A DNA stretch of 64,000 nt, from the NCBI GenBank assembly GCA_963377175.1, contig CAUJNA010000471.1:62001-126000 (forward strand), written 5' to 3'. The translations under genes and the position numbers were made by a program. Under the pieces are notes generated by a model. That model worked only from the letters and a program-made list of their open reading frames with translations. It was not told where the DNA came from and ran no database searches. The stretch comes from Effrenium voratum (Eukaryota; Sar; Dinophyceae; Suessiales; Symbiodiniaceae). Position 1 is the first letter of the stretch. Each line of letters starts with the position of its first letter. Shown in pieces: positions 1 through 8,992 of this stretch.

Positions 1-850
1 GACAATGCCGTGGACTTCACAACCACCTGGCCCAGGCGGCACTCATCGAACTTGATGAGGGAGTGGTGGAGTGCACTTGCCCATTGAACGTAGGCCCGCG
101 TGACCCAGATGGATGAGCACCTCGCTGCGCTCGGGCTCTTGCTGCACTCCATCGGGTCCATCGGGTGCTCCAGGAAAGAGGAGCCAACCTGCGGGACCGT
201 CAGCTGTCCTAGCCCCTTGTAGGCCAGCGAGGTCAGGTACATCTGACGGAGCATGAGCACGCTGTCATTGTCCGTGTCCTCCATAACCCGGGGCTCCAAG
301 TCCTCTAAGCCCCACAAGGTCTGCTCTGCTCTGCCCCTCACCGGCGGCGGGCCACCCGGTTTGGGGAACCACCTGAGGATGCTCCACGTCCTGCAGTTGG
401 GGCCACCTCCCACCAATGCGACCTTGCCCGCCATGGCCATGGAGCACATCGTCGATCCTCGCCCAGCATGTCCTGGCCCAGGTCTCCACCCTTTCTCCTG
501 ATATCCACCGCCCAAATGTACTCCGAGAAGGCCGGGTTGTAGGCATGGAGGTAGGCATCCAGGGCCCCCGCATCATCCTTCCCAGCGTACAGCAGGATGA
601 GGGACGGCTTTGAAGACCCCGGCACTGGCCTCGGCGTCCACCCCAGTCTGAGCCTCAGTCTTTCCGGGATGTCCTGCATCCATGGGAAGGTGGGGCTTGC
701 CCCCCCTAGGGATTCCGCGTGACCTTTGTCTGATCCCCCCGTCATCTGTCCCCGGGCTCGATGCTTGCCCTGGCGGTTCTTCCCGCCCTTGGAACGCCCC
801 TTGCTGGGCGGATCCTCACCTCTGGGTCTCTCTGGGGGGTCTTCCCACTG
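1..850 (-). pseudogene. Retroelement polyprotein segment, runs off the window edge
   Basis: Minus-strand coding sequence in at least two frames. About 830 to 460 reads a stretch containing LILLYAGKDDAGALDAYL and then YIWAVDIRRKGGDL. Near 460 the frame changes and stays open to base 1, with GGGPNCRTWSILRW followed by a Pro/Gly/Arg-rich turn (PGGPPPVRGR) and WGLEDL. This layout resembles, from memory, uncharacterised proteins that precede reverse transcriptase in dinoflagellate retroelements; I cannot confirm that here. The Cys in NCRTWS sits in a setting reminiscent of the PC motif of cytosine methyltransferases, but that is only a resemblance. The frame change makes this copy either decayed or affected by an indel. 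It lies directly downstream of the Gag-like segment and probably belongs to the same element. Confidence 0.5.
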
Positions 851-2354
851 CCTCGGTGGGTGCGGGGGAAAGGGATGCTTCCGCCCTTCTGGAGTGCCCT
901 GGCTGGGACCGCTCCTCTTCTTCGGTGGAGGGGCTTCCGGGGCCGGTGGCACCCTGAAAAAAGTCCCCCCCCATCTGAGGCCGTCCTGGCCTCCCCCGCT
1001 CTGTCTGCCTTCCGCTGTGGCTCTGGTGGGGCTGGCTCTCCCTCTCTGTGTGCACTCTCGCACTGGTGGCCTGTGATCCCAACTGAGACTGGGAAGCCAC
1101 GGGGCCTATGGCACCCTGGGTGGCCTCCTGTCCCTTGGGAAGGTGAGGGCATGCCTGTGGCGCATGCTTCGAGGGCATCACACACCCACCCATCCTTCCT
1201 GACCGGGCAGTTGTGCCGAACACTTGTTGTGGAGGTGATGATCTCTGCAGCACGCCACCCCTTTGGGATTCTTGAAAGCCCAGTGGTCCGGCCATGGAAC
1301 TGAGGGGGAGTTGGGGGACTTCCCCTTGCCGCCCTTGCCCTTCGGCTTGGACCGGGTCGGCCCCGAGGGCCAGGCGCCTTTCCCCCCCTTCTTCGGCTTC
1401 TCCCACTGAGTCTGCCACACCTTAGGTGCCTTGCCCTTGTTCTTCCCCTTCTCCGGCGCCTCTCGTTGCCAGAAGAGGAAGTCGCCCCTGATATTCTTGA
1501 GGGCATCGGAGAGGGTGGTGCCCTGGTGCACCATCTCGTGGATCTTCCTCCACGCATTGCGCTCTGCAAACAGCAAGGTGGTGTCACTCGGGGGAGGCCT
1601 TCTGCCAGCGATGTCCTCCCCATAGAACCAGTCATACCAATCGTCCAGCTCCGCCTTGGTGACCTTCAGGTTGCCAAACTGTGGCAGCGCCGCCGTGCAC
1701 ATCAGGAGCGTCGTCCTGAAAGTTTGGTGCAAACGTTCCAACTGGCGCCGAGATGTGGGGTGGCTCCTCACCTCTTCTTCATCCTCCCTGTCCCAGCCGT
1801 CCACCGTGATCTTCTTATGGGTGGATGAGGGGCGTTCCCCTTCTTCCGGGAGCGCGCTCACGATGTGTTTTGCCGGGATGTAGCCCAGCTCACCCTTGGC
1901 AATCAAACGCCACTGCTTCTTGAGGTAGCCATCACTCCCTTGGAACTCCAACCTCGGCTTCGGGGTTCCATGAGTGGCCACGTAAGCATCCTCCAGCTGG
2001 CGCCTGTCACACAGGACCTCCAGGGGCGCCTTTGTCGGGCCCGCCTGGCCCGCCGGGTGATCCCAAGCTGGCTGCCACCCGGACTGCCTGAAGGAGGCGC
2101 ATCGCCGTGAAGGCCGAGGTCTGGACATTGAACCCGTTCTCCCCATCCCGGAATCCCAGGTCCCGGGGGCCATTCTCCCTAGCCGCCGCTGGATCCGCCA
2201 GGTCTTCCACCGTGACGTATCCCGATGCGCCCAAAGCTGCCTGGGCTGCCCAGAAAATCTCCTTCCCAACCAGGATGGCCGCCAGTGGCTTGTGCAGCTT
2301 GGCCACGTCCTCCTTGAACTCGTCTGGGACCTCATCCGGGGGTTTGGCCGCCAT
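816..2354 (-). pseudogene. Gag-like retroelement protein, frame-shifted
   Basis: Starts at ATG 2354 (MAAKPPDEVPDEFKED), 32 bases after the 70-bp leader repeat ends. The N-terminal part (2354 to about 2031) moves to another frame near 2030-2090 in a Gly/Pro-rich stretch. The core (about 2090 to 1210) is the best-preserved part: charged and helical, with YLKKQWRLIAKGELGYIPAK, WYDWFYGEDIAG and a Lys/Gly/Pro-rich basic tail. Near 1210 it runs into a Cys/His pattern, CCRDHHLHNKC, then in the next frame HNCPVRKDGWVC. Together these would make a finger typical of nucleic-acid-binding Gag proteins. A Ser/Arg/Gln-rich linker carrying GATGPG follows, to about 816. The three frames point to a decayed copy or uncorrected indels. 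Assignment as Gag-like rests on layout (helical core, basic tail, finger), not on a database match. Confidence 0.55.
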
Positions 2355-2386
2355 GACCCCGACCTTGGTGTGGGTGGGTGGGTTTC

Positions 2387-2456
2387 TCACAAAGTTGGGT
2401 TCAGAGAACCCAAGATCCAAGCTTGAGCCAAAATGGCCGGGGCCATTATGGTCAAG
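2387..2456 (-). repeat. 70-bp leader repeat, copy 1, with relict spliced-leader motif
   Basis: Identical over all 70 bases to 7703-7772. Read on the minus strand it contains GCCATTTTGGCTCAAG, the last 16 bases of the DinoSL consensus; the preceding bases are CCCCG instead of CCGTA. The first half folds back on itself: CTTGACCATAATGGCC pairs with GGCCATTTTGGCTCAAG apart from one bulge and one mismatch. The second half holds a perfect 8-bp hairpin, TTGGGTTC-TCT-GAACCCAA. The repeat ends 32 bases before the ATG of the Gag-like protein and directly abuts the truncated end of the recombinase-like protein, whose stop codon (TGA) is formed in its first bases. Confidence 0.85.
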
Positions 2457-3811
2457 AATCCATGTCCTGGAATGCCTCCTCAGATACCAACCGCCTGACC
2501 GAGGCCACCCAGGTAGTCCACCAGGGGATTCCCGTGAAGCTGTACTTCGGAGCGATCAAGGGGACCGGGTTGCGGTTGATTCGTGCTGCGGAGACCGTCT
2601 TTGTCTGCCAGGCCTTCAGTTCCACCGTGTTGCTGGTGTGGATAAGGTCCTTGGGGTGAACATGCTGAAGGTCATTGAAGCGAGCACTGCACCCCACCTG
2701 GAACCGGGCGAACCCCAGGATGAAAGCGTCCAGCGCCTCGTGTCTGTTCTTGCCCGGAGCCTCCTGCGTGCCGGGGCCGGTGGCACCCAGGCGATCGTAG
2801 CCGGCCCCCTCCTCCAGAGCCCAAATGACCTCCTTGCTAGGGACCACCGCCTTACGCTGTGGCCTGGTGACCGTGTCCGTGAGCGCCTCTTCCAATGAGC
2901 TCTTCTTGGACTTGAGGCGATGGAGCTCGTCTATTTTCAGCAGTCCGAAGGTCTTGGAAAACCACTTGAGGGTGTTCCACACCTGCCGCAACTTGCACGG
3001 GGTGACCTCCTCATCGGCGAGCTGGTTGAGGAGAGAACGGACATGTCGTTCCTGCCATGGGATGACGGTGAAGCCTCTCTTGCGGAGACTCTCGTAGACC
3101 AGGCAGTGTTGCCTGAGCGTCCGGAACCTGCTATCCCCCAAGAGGTCCAGTGCTTCCTTGCGGAAGTCCTCCCCCAGGATGTCCTGCATGTATGCAATGT
3201 GCTCCGCAAAGGGGGCGAAGTGGGCAAGGAGCCGTTCCGCCCATTTCCCGCGCATATGGAGTTCCAGTGCTCGCTGAGTCGTGGGTTCCATTTCCCTGAT
3301 CTTCCCGGGCCTCCAGTGCCGCCACTTCAGAAGCTCCGGCTGTTGGAGTGGGGGTGGGTCATCTCGCGAGAACCACCTCAGTTGGTCCTGGCGGTCCCAC
3401 TCATTCTCCAGCGGGGAAAAGTTTTCGCTGAGCTTGCCGTCCGCAGCCGCCATGAGGAGGAGCCAGAGGCTATCCCAAAGGTCGGCCAGGTCCCCCGCGG
3501 ACAGAGGCTGGGGAAGCCTGCCCGCCGCCGACGCCACCAGGCCGTTGAAGTAGTCCGTTGGTACCACTTGGTCCGCCTGGTCCACCGGAATGCCCGAGAG
3601 TTCCAGGAGCTCAGCGAATCGGAGGGCCGGCTCCCCGCCTCCCTTCCTCCGCCGTGCCATGGCGCAGGCACATCAGGACCAGCAGCTCCCCGTCTGTCTG
3701 TCTCGGGGAGATAGACTCATCCGCCAGCGTGTCCCACAGGACCCTTGGGATGCGGTCCCAAAGACGAGTGTAAGGCGGGCGCAACAGAAACTGTGTAGAG
3801 ATCCTAGCCAT
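2457..3811 (-). pseudogene. Tyrosine-recombinase-like protein lacking its catalytic end
   Basis: The likely start is ATG 3811 (MARISTQFLLRPPYTRLWDR). The frame changes near 3660 and then stays open for about 400 codons to the leader repeat at 2456. The N-terminal two thirds are alpha-helical, like the core-binding domain of phage-type integrases. Near the end CSARFNDLQHVHPKDL resembles the box around the first catalytic Arg, and the following VELKAWQTKTVSAARI resembles the beta-hairpin that carries the catalytic Lys. The His-x-x-Arg box and the nucleophilic Tyr expected further on are absent because the leader repeat cuts in. Family assignment (recombinase of DIRS-type or related dinoflagellate elements) is inference from these two boxes. 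A GATGPG motif occurs inside at 2771-2790. Confidence 0.45.
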
Positions 3812-4302
3812 GCTGGAAACAAGGATTCGAGCCTCCTATCGAACGGCCGGGACCCAACCGCGGCAAACTGCACGAATGTTCCAACCCCACAGTATGCCGA
3901 ATGCAAATGGGGCAGGCAGGCCACACGCAGCCCAACAGGGCCCAAAAGTCAAATCCCCCGGAAATCCCCAAAAGGAACCACGGAGGGGGAAGACCCACCC
4001 AGCGGGGGATTCCCCAAAACCCCCAGGGGACCTCAGGGAACCCAGAGTCGGCCGCAGCCACTTTCTTCAAACAGTGGCCGATACGGCCCGTCCTTGGGGC
4101 AGCCAAATTGCGCAGCCTCCGGTTCGAGGCAACCGGCCGTTGTGGCGTGTTGAACAGGGGGGAAACCAAGGTGAACAAAGAACCCCCAAAATAAGGGAAA
4201 CACCCCAACACCTCCCCCCACCCAAGACGGGGCCAGAGGCACCCAAGTCCCGGTGGGGAGAGAACATACTACGCCACATCCAAAAGGGTAGTGAGACACG
4301 AC
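3812..4302 (-). other. Non-coding gap between two retroelement reading frames
   Basis: About 490 bases between the stop of the upstream protein (4303) and the ATG of the recombinase-like protein (3811). No frame reads as convincing protein on either strand. It nevertheless holds one copy of the GGGTGCC-N-C-TGGCCCC motif (4229-4247), otherwise seen within reading frames. It could be an intron, an internal spacer or a promoter region; the sequence does not decide. Confidence 0.4.
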
Positions 4303-4995
4303 CTAGCGGCTCTCACCCTTCAAGATCGCCTCCTTTGCCACCGAGTGGATGGCCGCCAGCCCTGACTTCTCTGGGTTGCTCAGGATGACCGACCACAGGG
4401 CAGTGGAGACATCCCCCAGGCCGTTCGAAGAGCTGAAGCGCATGCGCGGGGTGCTCGCATCGCCAAGGACTAGCCGCTCGTCCCTGGGGGGCTCCGTCGG
4501 CTCCACCCGCTTGTAGAACTCCATCCTGTCCCGGATCCACTGATTATATAGCTGCTCCGGGGGCTCGTCCATCACCAGCTGCAGGCAGGTGGCCTTGTCC
4601 TTGCGCCACCCCGTAATCTGGAGCAGCCGGGTCCCCCCACGGCTCGCCTTCCAGAAGCCCTTGCAGAACCTGCACATGTAGCCCCCGGTGGTCTTGAACT
4701 TCTCCTTGCCCACCACTTCCCATGCGCTGATGCTGGGCAGGACCAGGCCGCACTCCACCGAGGCCCAGAACACGTGCTTGGTTTCCTTCGGGAAGTGCTT
4801 GTTGATGTACTTCTTGCCCGCGACCGCCGTGACCGTGGACGTGGTGATCGGGGGGTACCGTCTGGTGCCCTGGTCCGGCGTGCGGAGCGTGGTGTCCGCT
4901 CCCGCAAGAACCTTGGCCTTGGGGTCCGATTCCTTGGCCGCCCCGCCCCCGGGGCCAGAGGCACCCAAGGGGGGGGAGCAGCCCAGCTGCCTGAT
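4303..4995 (-). pseudogene. Unidentified retroelement protein with a CxxC motif
   Basis: An open frame of about 220 codons ends in GESR at 4303. It is joined upstream to the preceding protein by a frame change near 5000 (DLIRQLGCSPP then LGASGPGG). It contains YMCRFCKGFW, a possible half of a zinc-binding site, and ends with a helical stretch. Codon use matches its neighbours. I do not recognise the family. It is placed in the same minus-strand transcription unit because of spacing and shared GA-x-GPG motifs. Confidence 0.45.
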
Positions 4996-6215
4996 CAGGT
5001 CCTGGGACCCAGGTCGTACAGGGCCCCCGCCGCCTCCTGCGGGACCGGCTCCACCCAGTCATGGACCACGTTGCAACGCCAGTTGACCTTGATCTCCACC
5101 ATGGAGGACTTACTCAGGCCTGCCACCAGTTTGGTGTACACCGAGTCAAAAGCCCTCAACGATGACAGCGGGAGAGTGATGCGCTCGTCACAGACCGCCC
5201 TGAAACGCAGGGCCTCCTTGCTGTCGTGGACGGGGGCCACTGGGAGCTCCATCACCGGCAATGGGCAATTGACGATGAAGTTCTTGGCGGCCAGAAACGT
5301 CCCCGTCTCCTTAAAGATGTAGCTCCATTCCGCCTTACTGCGCGGCTTGGGGATTCCCAGGCTCTCCAGGAAGGGGACCGCCTCCTTCCGCATCTGGAGG
5401 ATGTTCCCCATCCACTTATCCGAAGTTGAGCCCTCCGCATTGCGGCCCCGTCGCTGCGTCTTCACGACCAGCGGGAATGTGGTCCAAGCCGAGTAGATGT
5501 ACTTGAAGGTGAATCGGTGGGCGTACACCCCCGTCAAGCTTGGCAGGCCCCACGTGCGAGTCTGCCTTGTCCAAAACACGCCATCGCCCTTAGCCCAGAA
5601 GATCCCCACCACCTGCTCCGGCGCCGGGCGCTCACCCCGGTTCACCTGCGCTCGGATCTCCAGGGTTGAGTAGATGATCGGGTCGATGTGGTCCCGCTCA
5701 CATGTGAGTGGGTGGGTCCTGCGCTCCAGGGCCAGGAGCTCCTCCGGCGAGAGCTTGAATTGCTGGTCCGCGCCCTTGGGGATCTCGCCGCTGGAGTGCT
5801 TCTTCCAGATCCCCCCAAACATCCGTAGCTCCCCTTGGTGCCTCTTCATCGCCCAGAGGAGCAAGGACAGCTTACCCTCCTCCGAGTCCAGGTCCTGCGG
5901 TGGCATTGGCTGGTTCACCCCGGGGCCAGTGGCACCCTTGAAAGGGCCGGTGTCGCCAGATCGGGCATCTCCTCCAGCAACGCCTGCTGGTTCCACGGGT
6001 TCTGTGCCTCTCTGAGCCTCCGCATGTAGGGCCACGTTGGGGATGTCCTCGGGGTCATCCAGCTCCAGGGGGCAGAACAGCCCCCTCTCCAGAGCCTGCC
6101 TGAGATCATCTGGCCATGCCGACACCTCCAAGGGCTGGAGGGTGTGGTTAAGCATCCATGCCTGGTTGGTGTCCTGGGTGCGCCTCCTGCGCCTCCTGAA
6201 TGGAGCCCATCGCAT
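4995..6215 (-). CDS. Unidentified retroelement-associated protein
   Basis: An open frame of about 400 codons, the longest uninterrupted one in this block. The first 90 residues are acidic and Pro-rich and include GPFKGATGPG. The rest looks like a folded domain rich in aromatic residues, with FGGIWKKHSSGEIP, THPLTCERDHIDPI, GIFWAKGDGVFW and SDKWMGNILQMRKEAVPFL. No catalytic motif I can name. It lies between the zinc-ribbon/coiled segment and the CxxC protein, apparently part of one polyprotein-like series with frame changes at both ends. Function unknown. Confidence 0.45.
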   Translation of the reverse strand: MRWAPFRRRRRRTQDTNQAWMLNHTLQPLEVSAWPDDLRQALERGLFCPLELDDPEDIPNVALHAEAQRGTEPVEPAGVAGGDARSGDTGPFKGATGPGVNQPMPPQDLDSEEGKLSLLLWAMKRHQGELRMFGGIWKKHSSGEIPKGADQQFKLSPEELLALERRTHPLTCERDHIDPIIYSTLEIRAQVNRGERPAPEQVVGIFWAKGDGVFWTRQTRTWGLPSLTGVYAHRFTFKYIYSAWTTFPLVVKTQRRGRNAEGSTSDKWMGNILQMRKEAVPFLESLGIPKPRSKAEWSYIFKETGTFLAAKNFIVNCPLPVMELPVAPVHDSKEALRFRAVCDERITLPLSSLRAFDSVYTKLVAGLSKSSMVEIKVNWRCNVVHDWVEPVPQEAAGALYDLGPRT

Positions 6216-6770
6216 CAGCCAGTGGCGTCGACACCCTTACCCTCCAGGTACTGGTCTCGCAGCTTGGCCTTGAATCGCTCCAGGTTGACCTTCCTGAGGG
6301 CCTGGGCTCCCTCGTTGGCCACCTGCATGCCCTCCTGGAGAGGCGCCAGGATTGCCATCTCATTGTCCAGCATCTCATCCGTGACCAACTCCTTGTGCCG
6401 CTGCCTGGCCGAGGACTTCTCCGGGGTCGGTTCCCGGTGCTCTCTCAAGGCCTTGTGCAGCTCTTCCTTCTTCCGGCTCGCCTGGTCCACCTGGGGGTGG
6501 TAGAGCTGGAAGCTCTGCCTCTGCCTCCTGCAGGGACCGCTGCACCTTGACCTTGACCTCCTGGCGCTCCCGGACCTTCAACGCCTCATCGTCCGCCTCC
6601 ATGGACAGGATCTCCTGCCGGATATCCACCCGCCTGTTAAGCGGGACCACGTCAGCCATGGTGATCTCCTCTGCAGTGTCCGTTTTCGGAGGAGCTCTCC
6701 CCAGGATCGTGCCGTCCACCAGGTTGCGGTCTGCCTGTGCCCGGGTACCACCGGGGCCAGCGGCACCCAG
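6216..6770 (-). pseudogene. Charged, coiled-coil-like segment continuing the zinc-ribbon protein
   Basis: Downstream of 6770 the reading frame of the zinc-ribbon protein changes at a GA-x-GPG motif (LGAAGPGG). It then reads MADVVPLNRRVDIRQEIL and a run of Glu/Lys/Gln-rich heptads. It changes again near 6490, reading VDQASRKKEELHKALREHRE through about 6215. The composition suggests a long coiled coil. The frame changes occur without long gaps, so short indels (decay) are more likely than introns. Confidence 0.4.
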
Positions 6771-7660
6771 GCTTCCCCCATCCCGCTGCTGTGCTGGATC
6801 CAGGTCGGCTTGCCCTCCACAATGAGCAGGTTGTACGTGACGCCGTCCGCCTCGTAGGTAGCAGAGGGTGCCTGGAAGGGGACAAACTCCTTGCCCGGGC
6901 AGACCCAGCATTGATTGGCTGCCTCCGGCCACCCCGTGCCGCATGCCTTACACATGAATTTGTAGTCCGAGTGGCCGGCATCGAGTCTGTGCATCCGCTG
7001 GGTGCCAATGCATGCCTTATTCCGCTGGAACTGTGAGGCCCAGACCTCCTCCTGCCGGATCTGGATCTTCATCGGAACATAGGCCTCCAGGATGCGAACC
7101 ACCAAGTCCTCCGTGAGATTCTTACCGACAAACTTGTGGAACAGGGAGACCGCCTCCTCCACCGTGACGTCCCTCAGCAACGTGGCCGCCGATGCCGGGA
7201 GGACCGGGAAGAGGTCTGGGAGGTCCACTAGCTTGAAATAGCCAGGACGGCCATCCACCGGCACCAGGGAGACCGGTTTGTTCACCGGGGCCGTGGTCTT
7301 CTGGGAGGCCGCCACGAAGCCCTTCAGCCTCTTCGTTGGTGGAGTAGCCCGCTCCGTGGTGACCTCCTCGCCCATCTCCTTGTCCTCGTCCTCGGCGGGG
7401 CCAGGGGCACCCAGGCCGGGAGTCGGTGTGGAGAATGCCACACGGAGCCGCTCCAGTGCGCTGGAGAGGTCGTTCATCACATCGGTGGCCGATGCCGACG
7501 GGGGCGCCTCGGGCTCATCCAACACCAGGCCGGCCGCCACAGCCGCCTCGCGTGTGCGGACTTCCTGGGCCTCCTGGCTGGCCATTTCCACCTCCTCCGC
7601 GGTGAGTGCCTGGTCCTCAATCAACTCGAAGGAAGTTGCCGAAGTCGCCGAGGAGGCCAT
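6760..7660 (-). CDS. Zinc-ribbon retroelement protein, first cistron of the right block
   Basis: The start is ATG 7660 (MASSATSATSFELIEDQ), 42 bases after the 70-bp leader repeat ends. The first 130 residues are Ala/Glu-rich and probably disordered. There follows a compact domain (LVDLPDLFPVLPASAATLL, then IRQEEVWASQFQRNK) and a clear four-Cys ribbon, CKACGTGWPEAANQCWVC, spaced C-x2-C-x10-C-x2-C. Such ribbons bind zinc and often nucleic acid. The frame changes after WIQHSSGMGEAW at about 6770, coinciding with a GA-x-GPG motif. Family not recognised; its role as a structural or Gag-like product is inference from position. Confidence 0.5.
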
Positions 7661-7702
7661 TGCTGGTTCGGGGTTGGTTCGGAGTGACTCCCCTCAATTT
7701 TT

Positions 7703-7772
7703 TCACAAAGTTGGGTTCAGAGAACCCAAGATCCAAGCTTGAGCCAAAATGGCCGGGGCCATTATGGTCAAG
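7703..7772 (-). repeat. 70-bp leader repeat, copy 2, with relict spliced-leader motif
   Basis: Base-for-base identical to 2387-2456. It stands at the upstream (5') edge of the right block, 42 bases before the ATG of the zinc-ribbon protein. No coding sequence is recognisable on its far side. The two copies, in the same orientation and 5.2 kb apart, could be read as very short LTRs, or as the shared 5' leader of two trans-spliced, reinserted transcripts. Confidence 0.85.
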
Positions 7773-8886
7773 CATTTCAAACACAGTTCATGTTTCCACA
7801 TGCGTTTCAACATTAACAAAAAATAAGGGATAGTCAAGGCTGCCCCGCACACGGTTTTGTTTGCAACCATCCCCGATCAAGCTGCACGGTGAGGTCTTCG
7901 AACAAACCAATGAGCAAGCCCGCTGACATCTTGGGAACCCAAAGGCCTGCTAGTTTCCTATCCACAAAAAGGTGTCAGCTGGTGTTGTACCGTGGATGGA
8001 CAAAATCAATCCTGCACGAGTGGGCATGGAACCAAGCCCGGGATTCTGTCCGGCAAACCGGTTTCGACCGCGACCTTGGTGGATTCAGCCACGCGCCTGG
8101 ATGGCCTCGCTAATCCATGTCAGGTCGAGCCTCAACGACGCTAAAAACCGGGGCCAAGGGTGGAGAAAAGGTCGGCAAGGTCATACTACACACAGCGGCA
8201 GATAACATGTGTTGCAAAAGGAAAAGGTGGCCACGCGGGTACATGGGATCAGACTTCCAAGCCGGAACTCTGTGGGCAAAACGTACCCAGTTTTGCCACT
8301 AGAGATGCTTCCAGCATAGTTATTTTTTAGCATCGAAGGATGCCTCACTTCAGCGAGGCATAGTACCTGGGTGAACGAAGCAATGCAACCGATGTTTTTG
8401 GTTCAGTTTGCCAAGCCCAAAATCGCCTCCTCGGGGAGAGCTTCTGGCCAGGTTCATCTGCCGACACGGATCCTGAGTCTCCTGAGTCTCCTGAGACACG
8501 TGCCGCGGTGAAGACTCATGCCATGTGCGTGATGCTCATAGCTCCTTTCACAGGAACTCGTACAACGACTGTGTGGCTCATTTGAGTCACAATCAAAACG
8601 CAGCATTAAAATGGTCTACCCAGAACCATGTAAAGGATTAAGAAGGCGGCCGCAGCTATCTATGGTTGGGATTGTCCCTTACAAACCTTCATCTACCCGG
8701 GTTTTAATTGTGGCTCATTTAGGGCTCGACCAAGGCTGCAGGTCCCCCGTGAGCCCCCGCAGCAATTGAGCCCCCGGGCAAAAGCGTTGCCGTGCTAATG
8801 ACGTCCAAGAACCAGAAAAAACTCAGGAAGTAGTCTACCTGGCGCAAAGGTCAACGCTGTCCACGGCCGAGTTGTTTCTTTGAGCT
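7773..8886. other. Spacer with no recognisable gene
   Basis: No frame on either strand reads as plausible protein and no splice-bounded exon is visible. A short direct repeat of CTGAGTCTC occurs near 8472-8492. This stretch separates the retroelement block from the spacer containing the first small TIR element. Confidence 0.5.
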
Positions 8887-8992
8887 ATTTGGGTGTCTCT
8901 TAAAATGTGGGAACCTCCCAAATCATGGTTGTCTTTTGGGTGTCCCTTTAAAGCCCAAAAAAGGTACCCTCCAAAAAAAGACACACCCATTT
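8887..8992 (-). mobile_element. Small TIR element, family A, copy 1
   Basis: About 106 bp. On the minus strand it starts AAATGGGTGTGTCTTTTTTT, then GGAGGGTACC, and ends GGGAGGTTCCC...AGACACCCAAAT, so its ends are imperfect inverted repeats of about 28 bases. The interior (TTTTTTGGGCTTTAAAGGGAC, split over two helices) aligns with the copies at 17155-17277 and 60902-61015. No coding capacity; a non-autonomous MITE-like element. Confidence 0.65.

Larger units (their letters stand above)
937..7414 (-). repeat. Seven scattered copies of a 16-base GC-rich motif
   Basis: Plus-strand consensus GGGGCC[AG]GNGGCACCC, found near 938, 2773, 4229, 4951, 5922, 6752 and 7397, all in the same orientation. 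Read on the minus strand in the frame of most proteins it encodes G-A-x-G-P, where x is Thr, Ser, Ala or Pro. One copy (4229) is in a non-coding gap. One (6752) sits at a frame change and one (4951) lies just after another. I noticed none to the right of 7.8 kb. Confidence 0.7.

Noticed and set aside
937..7414. G-A-x-G-P motifs considered as 2A-like ribosome-skipping sites
   Set aside because: The 2A consensus needs D-x-E-x-N-P-G-P; none of the copies has N-P-G-P.
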